Shown: positions 26,631-36,417, numbered from the stretch's first letter. The stretch is DNA of 64,000 nt from Saprospiraceae bacterium (GCA_016715465.1 JADKAA010000029.1:992001-1056000); one strand, 5' to 3'. Notes: generated from the letters alone by a model not told the origin. Translations and numbers: made by a program.

Positions 26631-27798
26631 GTCTGGCTTCCATTGCTTTTAATTCCATTCTTTCCATTTCTGCCTGTTCTGCATTCCTGCTGACGCTCAG
26701 TATAATACCCAGTGAAATACAGGTAAACAACAGAGAAGTTCCACCCATACTGATGAGGGGCAAAGTTAATCCTGTCGCAGGTACCAGTTGAACCGATACA
26801 CTGATGTTTGCAAATGCCTGAATCACCAGATTGAGACAAAGGCCCATGGCCAATATGGCCCCAAATGCCCGGGGACTTCGGGTGACAATATAAATGCACC
26901 GTATCAAAAGCCATAAATAAAGCCATAATACCAGCAAACCTCCAATTATGCCGTACTCTTCACAAATGATGGCATAAATACAATCGGCATAGGCATATGG
27001 CAAATGATTGCGCTGTATGCTGTTGCCCGGACCCACACCGAAGATGCTGCCGGAAGCAATGGCAATTTTTGATTGCTGTATCTGGTAAACCTCATCTGAG
27101 GCATTCAGGAATGTTCTTACCCGCGTTTCCCAGGTCTTGCTCCGCACAAATTCAGGATTACTCAATCCAATCTTATAAATGGTAAAACCTACCAACAGGC
27201 CACTGAATACTAACATGAAAACATACTTCAAAGAAATCCTGCCCACAAACATGAGCGTAATGCTCGTCACAAAAAGCAAGGCAGCAGTCGACAAATTTGC
27301 CGGCGCTATCAAACCACAAATCAAAATGACCGGCAGAATGATGGGTAAAAATGCGCTTTTAAAATCTTTGATGTAATCCTGTCTTGTCGCCAAAGAGCGG
27401 GCCACATAAAGTATCAGGGCTATCTCCGCAAAATCAGAAGTCTGAAAAGTTTTGTCAATCCAGGGAATGGTAATCCATCGTCTGGCTTCATTCATCTCAG
27501 TTCCAAAAAACATGGTATAAATAAGCAGGGGTACCGACAACGCAATCAGGTATGGCGCAAGTCTGGCATACTTTTGGTAATCTAAGCGGTAACAAAGCCA
27601 CATCAATACCAAACCAGAAGCGATAAATACAAATTGTTGAACCAGGTAATACTCAGTATTGCCTTCTCTGAGCTTAAACGCCATACTACCTGCCGCACTG
27701 TACACGGCTAACAGGGAAAAAAGTGACAATAGAGCCACAATAAGCCATATTGCCCTGTCTCCCCTTAGCTGATGATATAATTGTATTACGTTTGTCAA
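26614..27798 (-). CDS. ftsW: SEDS peptidoglycan polymerase FtsW
   Basis: 394 residues with about ten membrane spans. FtsW polymerises lipid II at the septum together with FtsI. SEDS blocks include VGPGNSIQRNHLPYAYADCIYAII and the C-terminal VQLVPATGLTLPLISMGGTS. The start is a TTG codon at 27798 (MTNVIQLYHQLRGDRAIW), which matches the family N-terminus; no ATG lies nearby in frame. It is 68 bases from murD. Confidence 0.97.
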   Translation of the reverse strand: MTNVIQLYHQLRGDRAIWLIVALLSLFSLLAVYSAAGSMAFKLREGNTEYYLVQQFVFIASGLVLMWLCYRLDYQKYARLAPYLIALSVPLLIYTMFFGTEMNEARRWITIPWIDKTFQTSDFAEIALILYVARSLATRQDYIKDFKSAFLPIILPVILICGLIAPANLSTAALLFVTSITLMFVGRISLKYVFMLVFSGLLVGFTIYKIGLSNPEFVRSKTWETRVRTFLNASDEVYQIQQSKIAIASGSIFGVGPGNSIQRNHLPYAYADCIYAIICEEYGIIGGLLVLWLYLWLLIRCIYIVTRSPRAFGAILAMGLCLNLVIQAFANISVSVQLVPATGLTLPLISMGGTSLLFTCISLGIILSVSRNAEQAEMERMELKAMEARHEGNH

Positions 27799-27866
27799 TT
27801 CAGTTTTCTTATTTTTTTCCTTTGATTGATTTTTTTAAAAGGTCCAACCTTCCTTTCTGGTTTATT

Positions 27867-29174
27867 TCAAAAATCAAAAACAGCCAGCTTAAACTTTTCT
27901 CCCCTGTCAACGTAGTTTTTAAATAAATCAAAACTTGCGCAGGCAGGAGAAAGCAAAATCACATCGCCTTCTTCAGCCATAGACTTTGCCAATTTTACAG
28001 CCTCTTGTACACTTTGAGTTTCTACAATTTTTTCTACTTTACCATCGAAAGCCTTTCGCAGCTTACTATTGTCCATGCCCATGCATACCAGGGCTTTTAC
28101 TTTATGTCTTACCAGTTCCTCAATGGCACTGTAATCGTTTCCTTTGTCTGTTCCGCCCGCAATCCATACCACCGGCTTGTCCATAGCCTCCAAGGCATAA
28201 TACACAGAATCTACATTTGTGGCCTTGCTGTCGTTGATGATTTCTACCCCATCTATGACCGCAACCGTCTCCAGCCTGTGCGGCAGATTCCTGAAGGTCG
28301 CCAACCCCCTGGCTATGTCACTTTCACTGATGCCCAGGATGCGGCAAGCCTCTACAGCACATCTTGCGTTAAACAAGTTATGCCTTCCCTTTATCGCCAT
28401 GTCAAACTTTTGTCCATCCTTTGATAAGACACCGTTTTCATAATCTCCCGCGGTGATATCTATGACGTTGGCGCGCAATTCATGTGTTTTACGGTATGAA
28501 GTGATTTCAGCGTCATCTCCATTTACTATAAAATGATCTCCCTCTTCCTGGTTCATGTTTATTCTGAACTTTGAAGCCACATAGTTTTCCATCTTGTACG
28601 AATACCTGTCGAGGTGATCCGGAGTGATGTTCAGGAGGATGGCAATGTTTGGCCTGAAAGTGTCAATATCATCCAGTTGAAAACTGCTCACTTCAAGTAC
28701 TACAAAAGGAGTAGGCTCCTTTGCAATAAAAGCAGCGAAACTGTCTCCGTAATTTCCCGCAATGCCGACATCAAGTCCGGCCGTGTGGAGCAGGTGGTAT
28801 AAAAGTCCCGAAGTTGTAGTTTTCCCATTGCTACCGGTGACGGCAAGGATGGTGCCACTGTAGTGCAAAGAAGCAAACTCAATTTCTGAGATGACCTTCA
28901 CACCAGACTCCCTTATCCGTTGCATCACTTCTGACTCCTCTGGAACTCCGGGACTTTTTAAAACCAAACCAACATTACTCAATAGGTCAATATGATGGCC
29001 CCCTTCTTCAAAGGGGATCTTATTGTCGATCAATAACTCTTTATATCTGTCCGGAATGGCAGCGCCATCACTGACAAAAACATCGAGATTTAATTTTTTT
29101 GCAAGCAGGGCAGCGCCGGTTCCGCTTTCTCCGGAACCAATGACCACTACTTTGTTGTTTTGTCCTGCTGTCAT
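27867..29174 (-). CDS. murD: UDP-N-acetylmuramoyl-L-alanine-D-glutamate ligase
   Basis: 435 residues. It adds D-Glu to UDP-MurNAc-L-Ala. The N-terminal Rossmann-like VVVIGSGESGTGAALLA is followed by the ATP loop GSNGKTTT (114-121). Other Mur ligase motifs are LEVSSFQLDD, NITPDHLDRY, GRHNLFNARCAVEAC, INDSKATNVDSV and the C-terminal LLSPACASFDLFKNYVDRGE. It starts 1 base after the mraY stop. Confidence 0.98.
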   Translation of the reverse strand: MTAGQNNKVVVIGSGESGTGAALLAKKLNLDVFVSDGAAIPDRYKELLIDNKIPFEEGGHHIDLLSNVGLVLKSPGVPEESEVMQRIRESGVKVISEIEFASLHYSGTILAVTGSNGKTTTSGLLYHLLHTAGLDVGIAGNYGDSFAAFIAKEPTPFVVLEVSSFQLDDIDTFRPNIAILLNITPDHLDRYSYKMENYVASKFRINMNQEEGDHFIVNGDDAEITSYRKTHELRANVIDITAGDYENGVLSKDGQKFDMAIKGRHNLFNARCAVEACRILGISESDIARGLATFRNLPHRLETVAVIDGVEIINDSKATNVDSVYYALEAMDKPVVWIAGGTDKGNDYSAIEELVRHKVKALVCMGMDNSKLRKAFDGKVEKIVETQSVQEAVKLAKSMAEEGDVILLSPACASFDLFKNYVDRGEKFKLAVFDF

Positions 29175-29175
29175 C

Positions 29176-30441
29176 TTACCTTACCTTTAATGTAATGATG
29201 GTGAGCAGGCCCAGTATGGTACCAATGATCCAAAACCTTACGGCAATTTTGGACTCATGCATCCCTTCCTTTTGAAAATGATGATGAAGTGGCGCCATTT
29301 TAAATATTCTTCTTCCTTCCCCGTACTTCTTTTTGGTGTACTTAAAATAACTCACCTGAAGCATTACGGACAAATTCTCTACTAAAAATATCCCACACAA
29401 GATGGGTATCAATAATTCTTTTCTCAACAGCAATGCCATTACGGCAATGATGCCTCCTATGGTCAGGCTTCCGGTGTCGCCCATAAATACCTTTGCAGGG
29501 TAACTGTTGTGCCAGAGAAAACCAATACATCCGCCCAGAAAACAGGCAGCAAAAATCACCAGCTCCGCTGTATCCGGAATGTAAAATACATTGAGGTAAT
29601 CTGCAATGATGGTGTTGCCACTCACATAAGCCATGACTGCAAGTACAGTGGCAATGATCGCAGAAGTACCCGCAGCAAGTCCATCAAGTCCGTCTGTAAG
29701 GTTAGCCGCATTGGAAACCGCGGTGATGATAAAGACCACGATGGGTATAAAAAAAATCCAAAGCCATTTTTCTGCATTATCTCCAAAAACGGTAGCCAGA
29801 ATCCGGTAATCTAAACTGTTATCCTTAAAAAAAGGTACATTGGTGAGTGTGGTTTTCACATACGCCATTTCCACACTTTGAGGTGCAGCATTCATAGCCG
29901 GGATAATGGTAGAATACTGTTTGACCACTTCATAGTTTCCTGCCTGCGCCTTTGCCAGTGGCATTCGCACAGTAATGCCATCGTGCCACAACATGATGAC
30001 GCCTACAAAAATACCCAAAACCACCTGTCCGACAATTTTAGTCGTACTCTTCAATCCTTCCTTATTCTTTTTAAAGACTTTAATGTAGTCATCGGCAAAG
30101 CCGATAAGCATCAGCCACAAAGTACTCACCAACATCACAATAATGTATATATTGTTGAGTCTTGCAAACAATAAACATGGAATGAGGATGGCCAGGATGA
30201 TGATAAAGCCGCCCATGGTAGGGGTACCTTCCTTTTCCTTTTGTCCCTGTAGTCCGAGTTCCCTTACGGTCTCTCCTACCTGCATTTTTTTCAAAGAACT
30301 TATGATCCTTCCTCCAAAAATCAATGAAATGACCAGCGACAACAGCATGGCCATACCCGACCTGAAGGTGATATATTGAAACAACCCTGCACCGGGCAGG
30401 TTAAATTGTTTATCCAGATATTCAAATATATAATAGAGCAT
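29176..30441 (-). CDS. mraY: Phospho-N-acetylmuramoyl-pentapeptide-transferase
   Basis: 421 residues with about ten membrane spans. It attaches phospho-MurNAc-pentapeptide to undecaprenyl phosphate, making lipid I. Magnesium and substrate motifs are GFADDYIKVFKKNKEG, NLTDGLDGLAAGTS, VFMGDTGSLTIGG and MAPLHHHFQKEG. As in other Bacteroidota, an extra loop of about 45 residues (region QYSTIIPAMNAAPQ to NSLDYRI) lies between early spans, which makes it longer than the E. coli enzyme. A 105-base gap separates it from murE. Confidence 0.98.
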   Translation of the reverse strand: MLYYIFEYLDKQFNLPGAGLFQYITFRSGMAMLLSLVISLIFGGRIISSLKKMQVGETVRELGLQGQKEKEGTPTMGGFIIILAILIPCLLFARLNNIYIIVMLVSTLWLMLIGFADDYIKVFKKNKEGLKSTTKIVGQVVLGIFVGVIMLWHDGITVRMPLAKAQAGNYEVVKQYSTIIPAMNAAPQSVEMAYVKTTLTNVPFFKDNSLDYRILATVFGDNAEKWLWIFFIPIVVFIITAVSNAANLTDGLDGLAAGTSAIIATVLAVMAYVSGNTIIADYLNVFYIPDTAELVIFAACFLGGCIGFLWHNSYPAKVFMGDTGSLTIGGIIAVMALLLRKELLIPILCGIFLVENLSVMLQVSYFKYTKKKYGEGRRIFKMAPLHHHFQKEGMHESKIAVRFWIIGTILGLLTIITLKVR

Positions 30442-30546
30442 ACCTTTTCTTTAAAAGAGCAGTTGGTGGTTTCGTGTGTCTGATCTTTATCAGCAGTGAC
30501 TAACCCCAACTGCTAAACCAACCTGAGAATGATAATAGAACCTATC

Positions 30547-32022
30547 TTAAGCATGGCCCGAAAACAATTCGGACAATACTTTTTTATCGTCAAAAGGCAA
30601 TTTCCTGCCTTTAATTTCCTGATATTTTTCATGGCCTTTTCCGGCTACCAAAATGATATCGCCTTTCGTTGCCATCATTACAGCCGTTTTTATAGCCATA
30701 AGGCGATCACTGATCCTGAGACACCTTCCCATCTGGTCAGCCTGCACTCCTGCAAGCATCTGGTCCAGGATGGCTTCCGGGTCTTCACTTCGCGGATTGT
30801 CACTGGTAAAGACCGCTGTGTCTGAATACCTCGCTGCAATTTCCGCCATGAGGGGTCGTTTGGTCACATCCCTGTCACCGCCACAACCCACCACAGTTAT
30901 TATTTTTTGTCCCTGCCTCGCCGAAGCTTTTATGGTGGTCAGCACATTTTCAAGTGCATCGGGTGTATGCGCATAGTCTACAATGCCCGTTCTTTCCTTT
31001 ACCGGATCTGCTACCTTATCCATCCTGCCTTCAGCTCCGTTTAAGCCTGAAAGCAGACTGAGTACCATTTCTTCTTCTTCACCCATTGCACAGGCTGTTG
31101 CCAGTGCAGCAGAAATGTTGTAGGCGTTAAATGCCCCCGACATCCTGCAGATCGCTTCTTTGTCATTGACCCTGAGGTGCAGACCATTGATGTCGTCGCT
31201 CAGGATTCTGCATCGAAAATCCGCCATGCTGTGCAAGCCATAGGTCAGCACTTTTGCCCGGCAATTTTGCACCATGGTTTTACCATTGCGGTCATCTGCA
31301 TTGATGATGGCAGTAGCACTTTCATGTAGACCATCGAAAAACAACTTCTTGGCCTGAATATAGGCCAGAAAGGTTTTGTGGTAGTCGAGATGATCGTGGG
31401 TGATATTCGTAAATATCGCCGCTTTAAAATCTATGCCTACCGTTCGCTGCTGGTCCAGTGCATGTGAACTCACTTCCATGAATACGTGACTGCAACCGTT
31501 GCTTCGCATTTCTTCCATCAGGGAAGCAATGGCTATGGCATCCGGTGTGGTATGGGTTGCAGGTATGACCTTATCTGCGATAAGATTTTCTACCGTGCTG
31601 ATCAGACCACATGTATGTCCAAGGACTGAATATAGCTGGTACAAAAGTGTAGCTACCGTAGTCTTGCCATTGGTGCCCGTTACACCCACCACCTTCATCT
31701 TTCCGGATGGGTGGTCATAAAACTCATGCGCCAGCCATGCCGCCGATTTCCGGGCATCCTTCACCATTAGGTAAAATATTCCGGGTCGAATGTGATCGGG
31801 CATTTCTTCGCACACCACCGCTACCGCTCCTTTTTCAATTGCACTGTCGATGAAGTTTTGACCGTCCGCTACATTGCCTTTGATGGCGATGTAACAACTT
31901 CCGGGCACTGCTGTGCGGGAATCCAGTGTCAGCCTTTCGATTTTTTCCGGATATTCACCCAGGGATGAAATCCTTTGATCGCCTTTTAATATTTCAAACA
32001 ACTTTCTTGCTTCCAAGAGCAT
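30547..32022 (-). CDS. murE: UDP-N-acetylmuramoyl tripeptide synthase, meso-diaminopimelate type
   Basis: 491 residues. It adds the third residue of the stem peptide. The ATP loop GTNGKTT lies at 116-122, and further motifs are EVSSHALDQQRTVG, NITHDHLDYH and VDYAHTPDALENVL. The substrate-selecting motif is TSDNPRSEDP; DNPR is the signature of enzymes using meso-diaminopimelate, so the cell wall is predicted to be of the A1-gamma type. It lies 6 bases after ftsI. Confidence 0.98.
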   Translation of the reverse strand: MLLEARKLFEILKGDQRISSLGEYPEKIERLTLDSRTAVPGSCYIAIKGNVADGQNFIDSAIEKGAVAVVCEEMPDHIRPGIFYLMVKDARKSAAWLAHEFYDHPSGKMKVVGVTGTNGKTTVATLLYQLYSVLGHTCGLISTVENLIADKVIPATHTTPDAIAIASLMEEMRSNGCSHVFMEVSSHALDQQRTVGIDFKAAIFTNITHDHLDYHKTFLAYIQAKKLFFDGLHESATAIINADDRNGKTMVQNCRAKVLTYGLHSMADFRCRILSDDINGLHLRVNDKEAICRMSGAFNAYNISAALATACAMGEEEEMVLSLLSGLNGAEGRMDKVADPVKERTGIVDYAHTPDALENVLTTIKASARQGQKIITVVGCGGDRDVTKRPLMAEIAARYSDTAVFTSDNPRSEDPEAILDQMLAGVQADQMGRCLRISDRLMAIKTAVMMATKGDIILVAGKGHEKYQEIKGRKLPFDDKKVLSELFSGHA

Positions 32023-32028
32023 TATATT

Positions 32029-34134
32029 TTAATCGAGAAAGATATCTATGTGCTGCCCCCTTGTTCTGGTGCCGGGTATCAGGCTTTGCCTTATTACCTT
32101 GCCCCTGCCAATTACCGAGACCCTTAGTCCGAGATTTTCCAATACATACATGGCATCTCTCGCACCCATGCCCCTTACATCAGGCACAGCATTTTTAGCT
32201 ATCTTTTTATCGTCAACTATCATTTTAGTTTCGAATGGATCCACGCTCACCCATGGATTTTTGTTTTTCTTTTTGTAAGCCAGTCCTACATAATCAAACA
32301 AAGCAGTGAAATCAGCCCCAAAACCCACGTTTCTTTCAGGAATGGTTTTTGAGGTAACCACCGCTGCACTGTCATTGTACACAGGGGCGATCTCAAATCT
32401 CCAGGCCATTGCTTTTTCTGCCACCGCTTTAAAAACCGGTGCTGCAACCGAGGCTCCGTAAAAGGCCCCTTTAGGATCGTAAAGTATTACAATCATACTG
32501 TACTCCGGATTATCCGCTGGAAAGTATCCGCAAAAGGAAGCGTTGTACTTTGCAAATTCCTCCCTGTTGGAGTAATTCACGCGGGTAGTACCCGTTTTAC
32601 CTGCCATCGAAACCTGGCTTGATTGTATATTTTTTGCCGTTCCGTTTTCAACCACTTCCAGCAACATCTCCTGCGCTTTGGTTATATTTTCAGGGCGGGC
32701 TATTCGCTCAATCATGGCTTTTGGCTCAAACTTTTTGACCACACCGTCTTCCTTTCTTATTTCAGAAACCAAATAGGGTTTCATCATTCGACCGTCATTG
32801 GCAACTGCGTTGTAAAAATTAAGCAGCTGAAGCGGGGTAATGGCCAGTTCATAACCATGCGCCATCCAGGGTATGGTCGTTCCGTACCAGTCTTTTTTAT
32901 TGCGCACCGGATCCTTTATTTTCGGAACCCCTTCACCGGCTATTTCAATATCTGTCATTTGATCCAGGCCAAATTGTGTCAGTTTCGATCTGAACATCAT
33001 CCGTCCTGCCTCGTTGCGGTTGTACGCATCATTGGCCAACTTGGCAATGCCCACATTGGAAGATATGGCAAAGGCTTCCTTCATACTCACCATGTGTTTA
33101 TTGTGCTTCTCGGAATCATGCATAATCCTGTCGGAAAAGTGCATGGTACCTGCATTGAGATTAACCTGCGTTTCTACATCGGCCAAACTATCTTCCAGTA
33201 AGGCAAGCACGGTTGCCAGCTTAAAAGTAGAGCCGGGCTCTGAAGAATTGGCTATGGCCGTGTTGATGATTTCCACGCCCACACTGTCTTTCAGTGTGAG
33301 GTTGGATATGGCTTTGATGGCTCCGGTTTTTACTTCCATAAGGATCGCCGTTCCGCTCGCTGCCTGACTTTTGATCAGCTGCTTTTCCAATTCGGCGTGC
33401 ACGACATCCTGAAGGTGCACATTGATCGTTGTGACAATGTCGTCTCCCCGCTTGATCTCAAACTCCGACGGATCGTAAACCGGCACCCATATATCCTGGG
33501 TGTTGTCGATTTTTTTCATCAGTCGTTTGTCTGTCGGACCCTTCAGGAACTTGTCAAAGTACCCTTCCAGTCCCACCTTCTGTGCATTATTGCGGTCTTC
33601 CCCAATGGTGCGCGAAGCGAGTTGATTGAAAGGTTTTTTGCGTGTGCCATACCTCAACTCAAGAAAGCCACCACCGTAGCGGCCGGCCCTGAAGATGGGA
33701 AATTTCCTTACCATCTCCACTTCTTCTGTGTCCAAAGCTTTGGCAATAAACAAATACCTGTTCTTAGCCTTTCGCGCCTGATATAAAGTTTTTTTCCATT
33801 CGCCATAGGTTTTATCCGACCGTATGGACCTGCTTAACATCAGGGCCAGAGAGTCAACCTTTGACTTGAAGAGTTTCGCATCAGGCACAGTAGCATCCAT
33901 TCGTATTTCAAAGAACTGTAGTGAGGTAGCCAACAGGCTTTCATCATCGGCATAAATGTTGCCGCGATCTGCATCTACCTCCATCCACTGGACATTTTTA
34001 GAGCCTTTCGCCCTCCATTTGTCCCCTTCGATCAAACTTATTTTCAAGACACGGAATGCGATAATCAGCGCCAGGACGGCAAATACCGTCACCACAAAGT
34101 AAGCCCTGGCTGTTAATTCCGTTCGCCTGTCCAT
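32029..34134 (-). CDS. ftsI: Septal penicillin-binding protein FtsI (PBP3 type) with PASTA domain
   Basis: 701 residues. It is the septal transpeptidase working with FtsW. One N-terminal span (about 12-30) and a dimerisation domain (DRGNIYADDESLLATS) precede the transpeptidase. Active-site motifs are SxxK in SSEPGSTFKLATV (about residue 300), SxN in SSNVGIAK, and KTG in AGKTGTTRVNY. A C-terminal PASTA domain (NAVPDVRGMGARDAMYVLENLG) is present, as usual in Bacteroidota FtsI. The gene lies 14 bases after ftsL. Confidence 0.97.
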   Translation of the reverse strand: MDRRTELTARAYFVVTVFAVLALIIAFRVLKISLIEGDKWRAKGSKNVQWMEVDADRGNIYADDESLLATSLQFFEIRMDATVPDAKLFKSKVDSLALMLSRSIRSDKTYGEWKKTLYQARKAKNRYLFIAKALDTEEVEMVRKFPIFRAGRYGGGFLELRYGTRKKPFNQLASRTIGEDRNNAQKVGLEGYFDKFLKGPTDKRLMKKIDNTQDIWVPVYDPSEFEIKRGDDIVTTINVHLQDVVHAELEKQLIKSQAASGTAILMEVKTGAIKAISNLTLKDSVGVEIINTAIANSSEPGSTFKLATVLALLEDSLADVETQVNLNAGTMHFSDRIMHDSEKHNKHMVSMKEAFAISSNVGIAKLANDAYNRNEAGRMMFRSKLTQFGLDQMTDIEIAGEGVPKIKDPVRNKKDWYGTTIPWMAHGYELAITPLQLLNFYNAVANDGRMMKPYLVSEIRKEDGVVKKFEPKAMIERIARPENITKAQEMLLEVVENGTAKNIQSSQVSMAGKTGTTRVNYSNREEFAKYNASFCGYFPADNPEYSMIVILYDPKGAFYGASVAAPVFKAVAEKAMAWRFEIAPVYNDSAAVVTSKTIPERNVGFGADFTALFDYVGLAYKKKNKNPWVSVDPFETKMIVDDKKIAKNAVPDVRGMGARDAMYVLENLGLRVSVIGRGKVIRQSLIPGTRTRGQHIDIFLD

Positions 34135-34148
34135 AAGTTATGTCCGAA

Positions 34149-34493
34149 TCATTTATCTTTTCCTCCGTCTTCCTTGCCCGCATTTAATTTGTGGGGCAAT
34201 TTTCCCAGAGGTTTAATTTCTTTTTCTACCAAATTTTTGGCCAACTGCGATTGTGTGCTACCATACATTAACTCCTGCTTGAGATTCATGTATTGCCATT
34301 TGTCATCCATGACTTCTTTTTTGAGCTTGTCGATCCTTCGAAGCGACCTTTCAGATGCATGGGCATTAAAAATGTAGATAATGCCCAGCAATGCCAGGTA
34401 GCACACAAACGGCAGATTGATAAATACCCACTCTACCCACTTTGTCCTCTTAGTAGTTGTAGTTGTAGTTTTCTTATCTTGGACTTCGGTCAT
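34149..34493 (-). CDS. ftsL: FtsL-like divisome protein
   Basis: 114 residues: a short Lys/Thr-rich cytoplasmic start (KKTTTTTTKRTK), one membrane span (about 27-46, INLPFVCYLALLGIIYIFNA), a coiled-coil-like region (RSLRRIDKLKKEVMDDKWQYMNLKQELM), and a charged tail. Sequence conservation is low, but topology, size and position between rsmH and ftsI identify it as the Bacteroidota FtsL equivalent that links FtsQ and FtsW/FtsI. Confidence 0.85.
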   Translation of the reverse strand: MTEVQDKKTTTTTTKRTKWVEWVFINLPFVCYLALLGIIYIFNAHASERSLRRIDKLKKEVMDDKWQYMNLKQELMYGSTQSQLAKNLVEKEIKPLGKLPHKLNAGKEDGGKDK

Positions 34494-34538
34494 CTATACG
34501 TTGTTTTCTTATCAATAGATTTATAGTCGAATAAGTAT

Positions 34539-35438
34539 TTATCTCTTAATGGCTACCCTCAACTTTGCACTCCTCGAACGCGGATTCTGTTTTTGTTCTT
34601 CCGGAGAAGGCAGAATTACATTTTTGTTGTACAATTCAAAGGGTCGCGTAATATTCCCAAAATCATCTTTGATCAGTTCTCCGGATACGTTTCCGGTCTT
34701 GAACAAATTTTTTACCAGCCGGTCTTCGAGTGAGTGATATGTAATCACTACAAAGCGGCCACCCGGCTTCAACAAGTCCATGCTGCGCTGCAGAAATTCT
34801 GCCAGTGCATTCATTTCATCGTTCACCTCAATGCGCAGCGCCTGATACACCTGGGCAAAATACTTTTGTACCGGGCCCATGGTACACTGGCGAAGTATGG
34901 CATTGAAATCATCGGTGGTGATGATGTCTCTTGTCTTGCGTACTTCTGCAATTTTTTTCGACAAGGTGATGGCATTGCGCACTTCACCATAGTCGCTGAA
35001 TATGCCCGTGAGATCTTCCTCGGTATATTCAGTAAGCACCTGTCTGGCTGTAAGCGAACTTCCACTGTTCATCCGCATGTCCAGCTCACTGGAAAAGCGA
35101 AAGGAAAAGCCCCTTTCCGGCACATCTATCTGGTGGGATGATATGCCAAGATCTGCCAGAATGCCGTCCAATTGATCCACCTTGTACAGTTTCATAAACC
35201 GGTTTATATACCTGTAATTGGCATGCACCAGTGTGAAACCCGGTTGGTCAAAGGCATTGTCAAACGCATCTTCGTCCTGATCAAAAGCGTACAAATGCCC
35301 TTTGGCATTCAATGTTGTTAAAATCGGTTTGGAGTGTCCTCCTGCCCCAAAAGTAGCATCTACATAGACCCCGTCCGGCAGGATGTTTAGGGATGCTATG
35401 GATTCCTCAAGTAATACCGGGATGTGGTATTCCTGCAT
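34539..35438 (-). CDS. rsmH: 16S rRNA (cytosine-1402-N4)-methyltransferase
   Basis: 299 residues. It methylates N4 of C1402 in 16S rRNA using S-adenosylmethionine. Visible motifs are HIPVLLEESI near the start, VDATFGAGGHS (SAM binding), GILADLGISSHQID, RGFSFRFSSELDMRMN, FQALRIEVNDE-like YQALRIEVNDEM, and the C-terminal NPRSRSAKLRVA. It starts 2 bases after the mraZ stop; the mraZ-rsmH pairing is widespread. Confidence 0.98.
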   Translation of the reverse strand: MQEYHIPVLLEESIASLNILPDGVYVDATFGAGGHSKPILTTLNAKGHLYAFDQDEDAFDNAFDQPGFTLVHANYRYINRFMKLYKVDQLDGILADLGISSHQIDVPERGFSFRFSSELDMRMNSGSSLTARQVLTEYTEEDLTGIFSDYGEVRNAITLSKKIAEVRKTRDIITTDDFNAILRQCTMGPVQKYFAQVYQALRIEVNDEMNALAEFLQRSMDLLKPGGRFVVITYHSLEDRLVKNLFKTGNVSGELIKDDFGNITRPFELYNKNVILPSPEEQKQNPRSRSAKLRVAIKR

Positions 35439-35440
35439 GA

Positions 35441-35902
35441 TCAGGGTAGCATATCTGGTTTATTGCCAAACACACCCTGAATGACTTCGTCAAAACTCTC
35501 GGGTTCACTGGACAAATACTGTTCGTATTCTTCCCTGGACCACAGCTCGATAAAATCTTTGTATGCAAATATAACCGCATCTTTTTCAATCCCCGCATAG
35601 GTGAGGAGATTGCCAGGTATGTTTACCCTGTCGGCACTGTCCAGTAAAAGCTCTGTAGCCCCTCTGTAAAAGTACCTAATTGCCTCTCGATGCTTCTTGT
35701 CATAGATATTGAGTTGGTTTATTTCTTTCGTCTTCTGTTCCCAAACTGTTTTGGGATAAATGGCTAAATTTTTCTCAAATCCACGATTCACTATGAAGCC
35801 TGTATGCTTAAGTTCGCCCAATGAGTCTATGAGTTTTTGCGGGAACTTGACCCGCCCTCTTTCGTCTAATTTACACTCATATTCTCCAGTCAAACTTATC
35901 AT
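35441..35902 (-). CDS. mraZ: Transcriptional regulator MraZ
   Basis: 153 residues with two SpoVT/AbrB-like halves: GEYECKLDERGRVKFPQKL near the start, and ATELLLDSADRVNIPGNLLTYAGIEK in the second half. MraZ binds repeats in its own promoter and regulates the dcw cluster. A matching repeat set lies 46-82 bases upstream of the start. The start ATG 35902 is preceded by an AGGA sequence, one of the few plausible Shine-Dalgarno sites in this window. Confidence 0.97.
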   Translation of the reverse strand: MISLTGEYECKLDERGRVKFPQKLIDSLGELKHTGFIVNRGFEKNLAIYPKTVWEQKTKEINQLNIYDKKHREAIRYFYRGATELLLDSADRVNIPGNLLTYAGIEKDAVIFAYKDFIELWSREEYEQYLSSEPESFDEVIQGVFGNKPDMLP

Positions 35903-35947
35903 TTCTTCCTTTCGGCCTTAGGTTGATGTCACAAATATGAAACATGT

Positions 35948-35984
35948 TTCCCACATATTCCCATATCGCCCCCAAAATTCCCCA
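35948..35984 (-). promoter_or_regulatory. MraZ operator: TGGG repeats at 10-11 bp spacing
   Basis: On the minus strand there are four TGGG-type words whose corresponding plus-strand CCCA words end at 35953, 35963, 35974 and 35984. TGGG repeats with a 10-bp period are the known MraZ binding pattern, so autoregulation of the cluster is likely. Confidence 0.75.
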
Positions 35985-36051
35985 AAAAAACATTATTTTT
36001 TTCCATAATGCGTAAAATTCTGTGTTTTTGGACCGCTTCTGTTGACAAAAC

Positions 36052-36068
36052 GTAAACAATATGTTTAC
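36052..36068. promoter_or_regulatory. 17-bp perfect palindrome upstream of mraZ
   Basis: GTAAACA-ATA-TGTTTAC, extended on both sides by AAAA/TTTT after one mismatch. It looks like an operator for a dimeric regulator; the regulator is unknown. Confidence 0.4.
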
Positions 36069-36372
36069 ATTTTGACCATTTTAGGCTTAAAACAACCATT
36101 CATACAAATTAAAAATAGTTTCTATGTGTACTATATTTAATGTATAAATTACTGATTCAAAGAACTAATTACATCGCAAATATATATATTAATATTTTAA
36201 ATAATATATAATTCTCTAGTAAATATTTTGAACTGGTCTCGCTGACCGTCTGTTCATCACAACTCACATGGAAATTGAAGGAAGATGAAATTTACAGGGG
36301 AGATTACCACAATCCGGTAATTTTAAGGGTTGGTGTCTTTGGAGGGATATAACGACTCTATAAATAGGAAAT

Positions 36373-36392
36373 GCTTGCTTTAAAAAGCAAGC
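36373..36392 (-). terminator. Hairpin downstream of the secreted-protein gene
   Basis: GCTTGCTTT and AAAGCAAGC form a perfect 9-bp stem with a 2-base loop, 26 bases past the stop codon at 36418 on the minus strand. No long T-run follows, so termination is only possible. Confidence 0.45.
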
Positions 36393-36417
36393 CCTACAAA
36401 GCATGTCCAACCGGATT

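Larger units (their letters stand above)
35903..36417. other. Control region of the dcw cluster
   Basis: 515 bases without a gene. It holds the MraZ-type repeats (35948-35984), a 17-bp palindrome (36052-36068) and a hairpin that may end the gene at 36418 (36373-36392). A one-mismatch -7 box (CATATTTG on the minus strand, 35939-35932) is the best promoter candidate for mraZ. The stretch 36090-36240 is AT rich with nothing recognisable. Confidence 0.6.
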
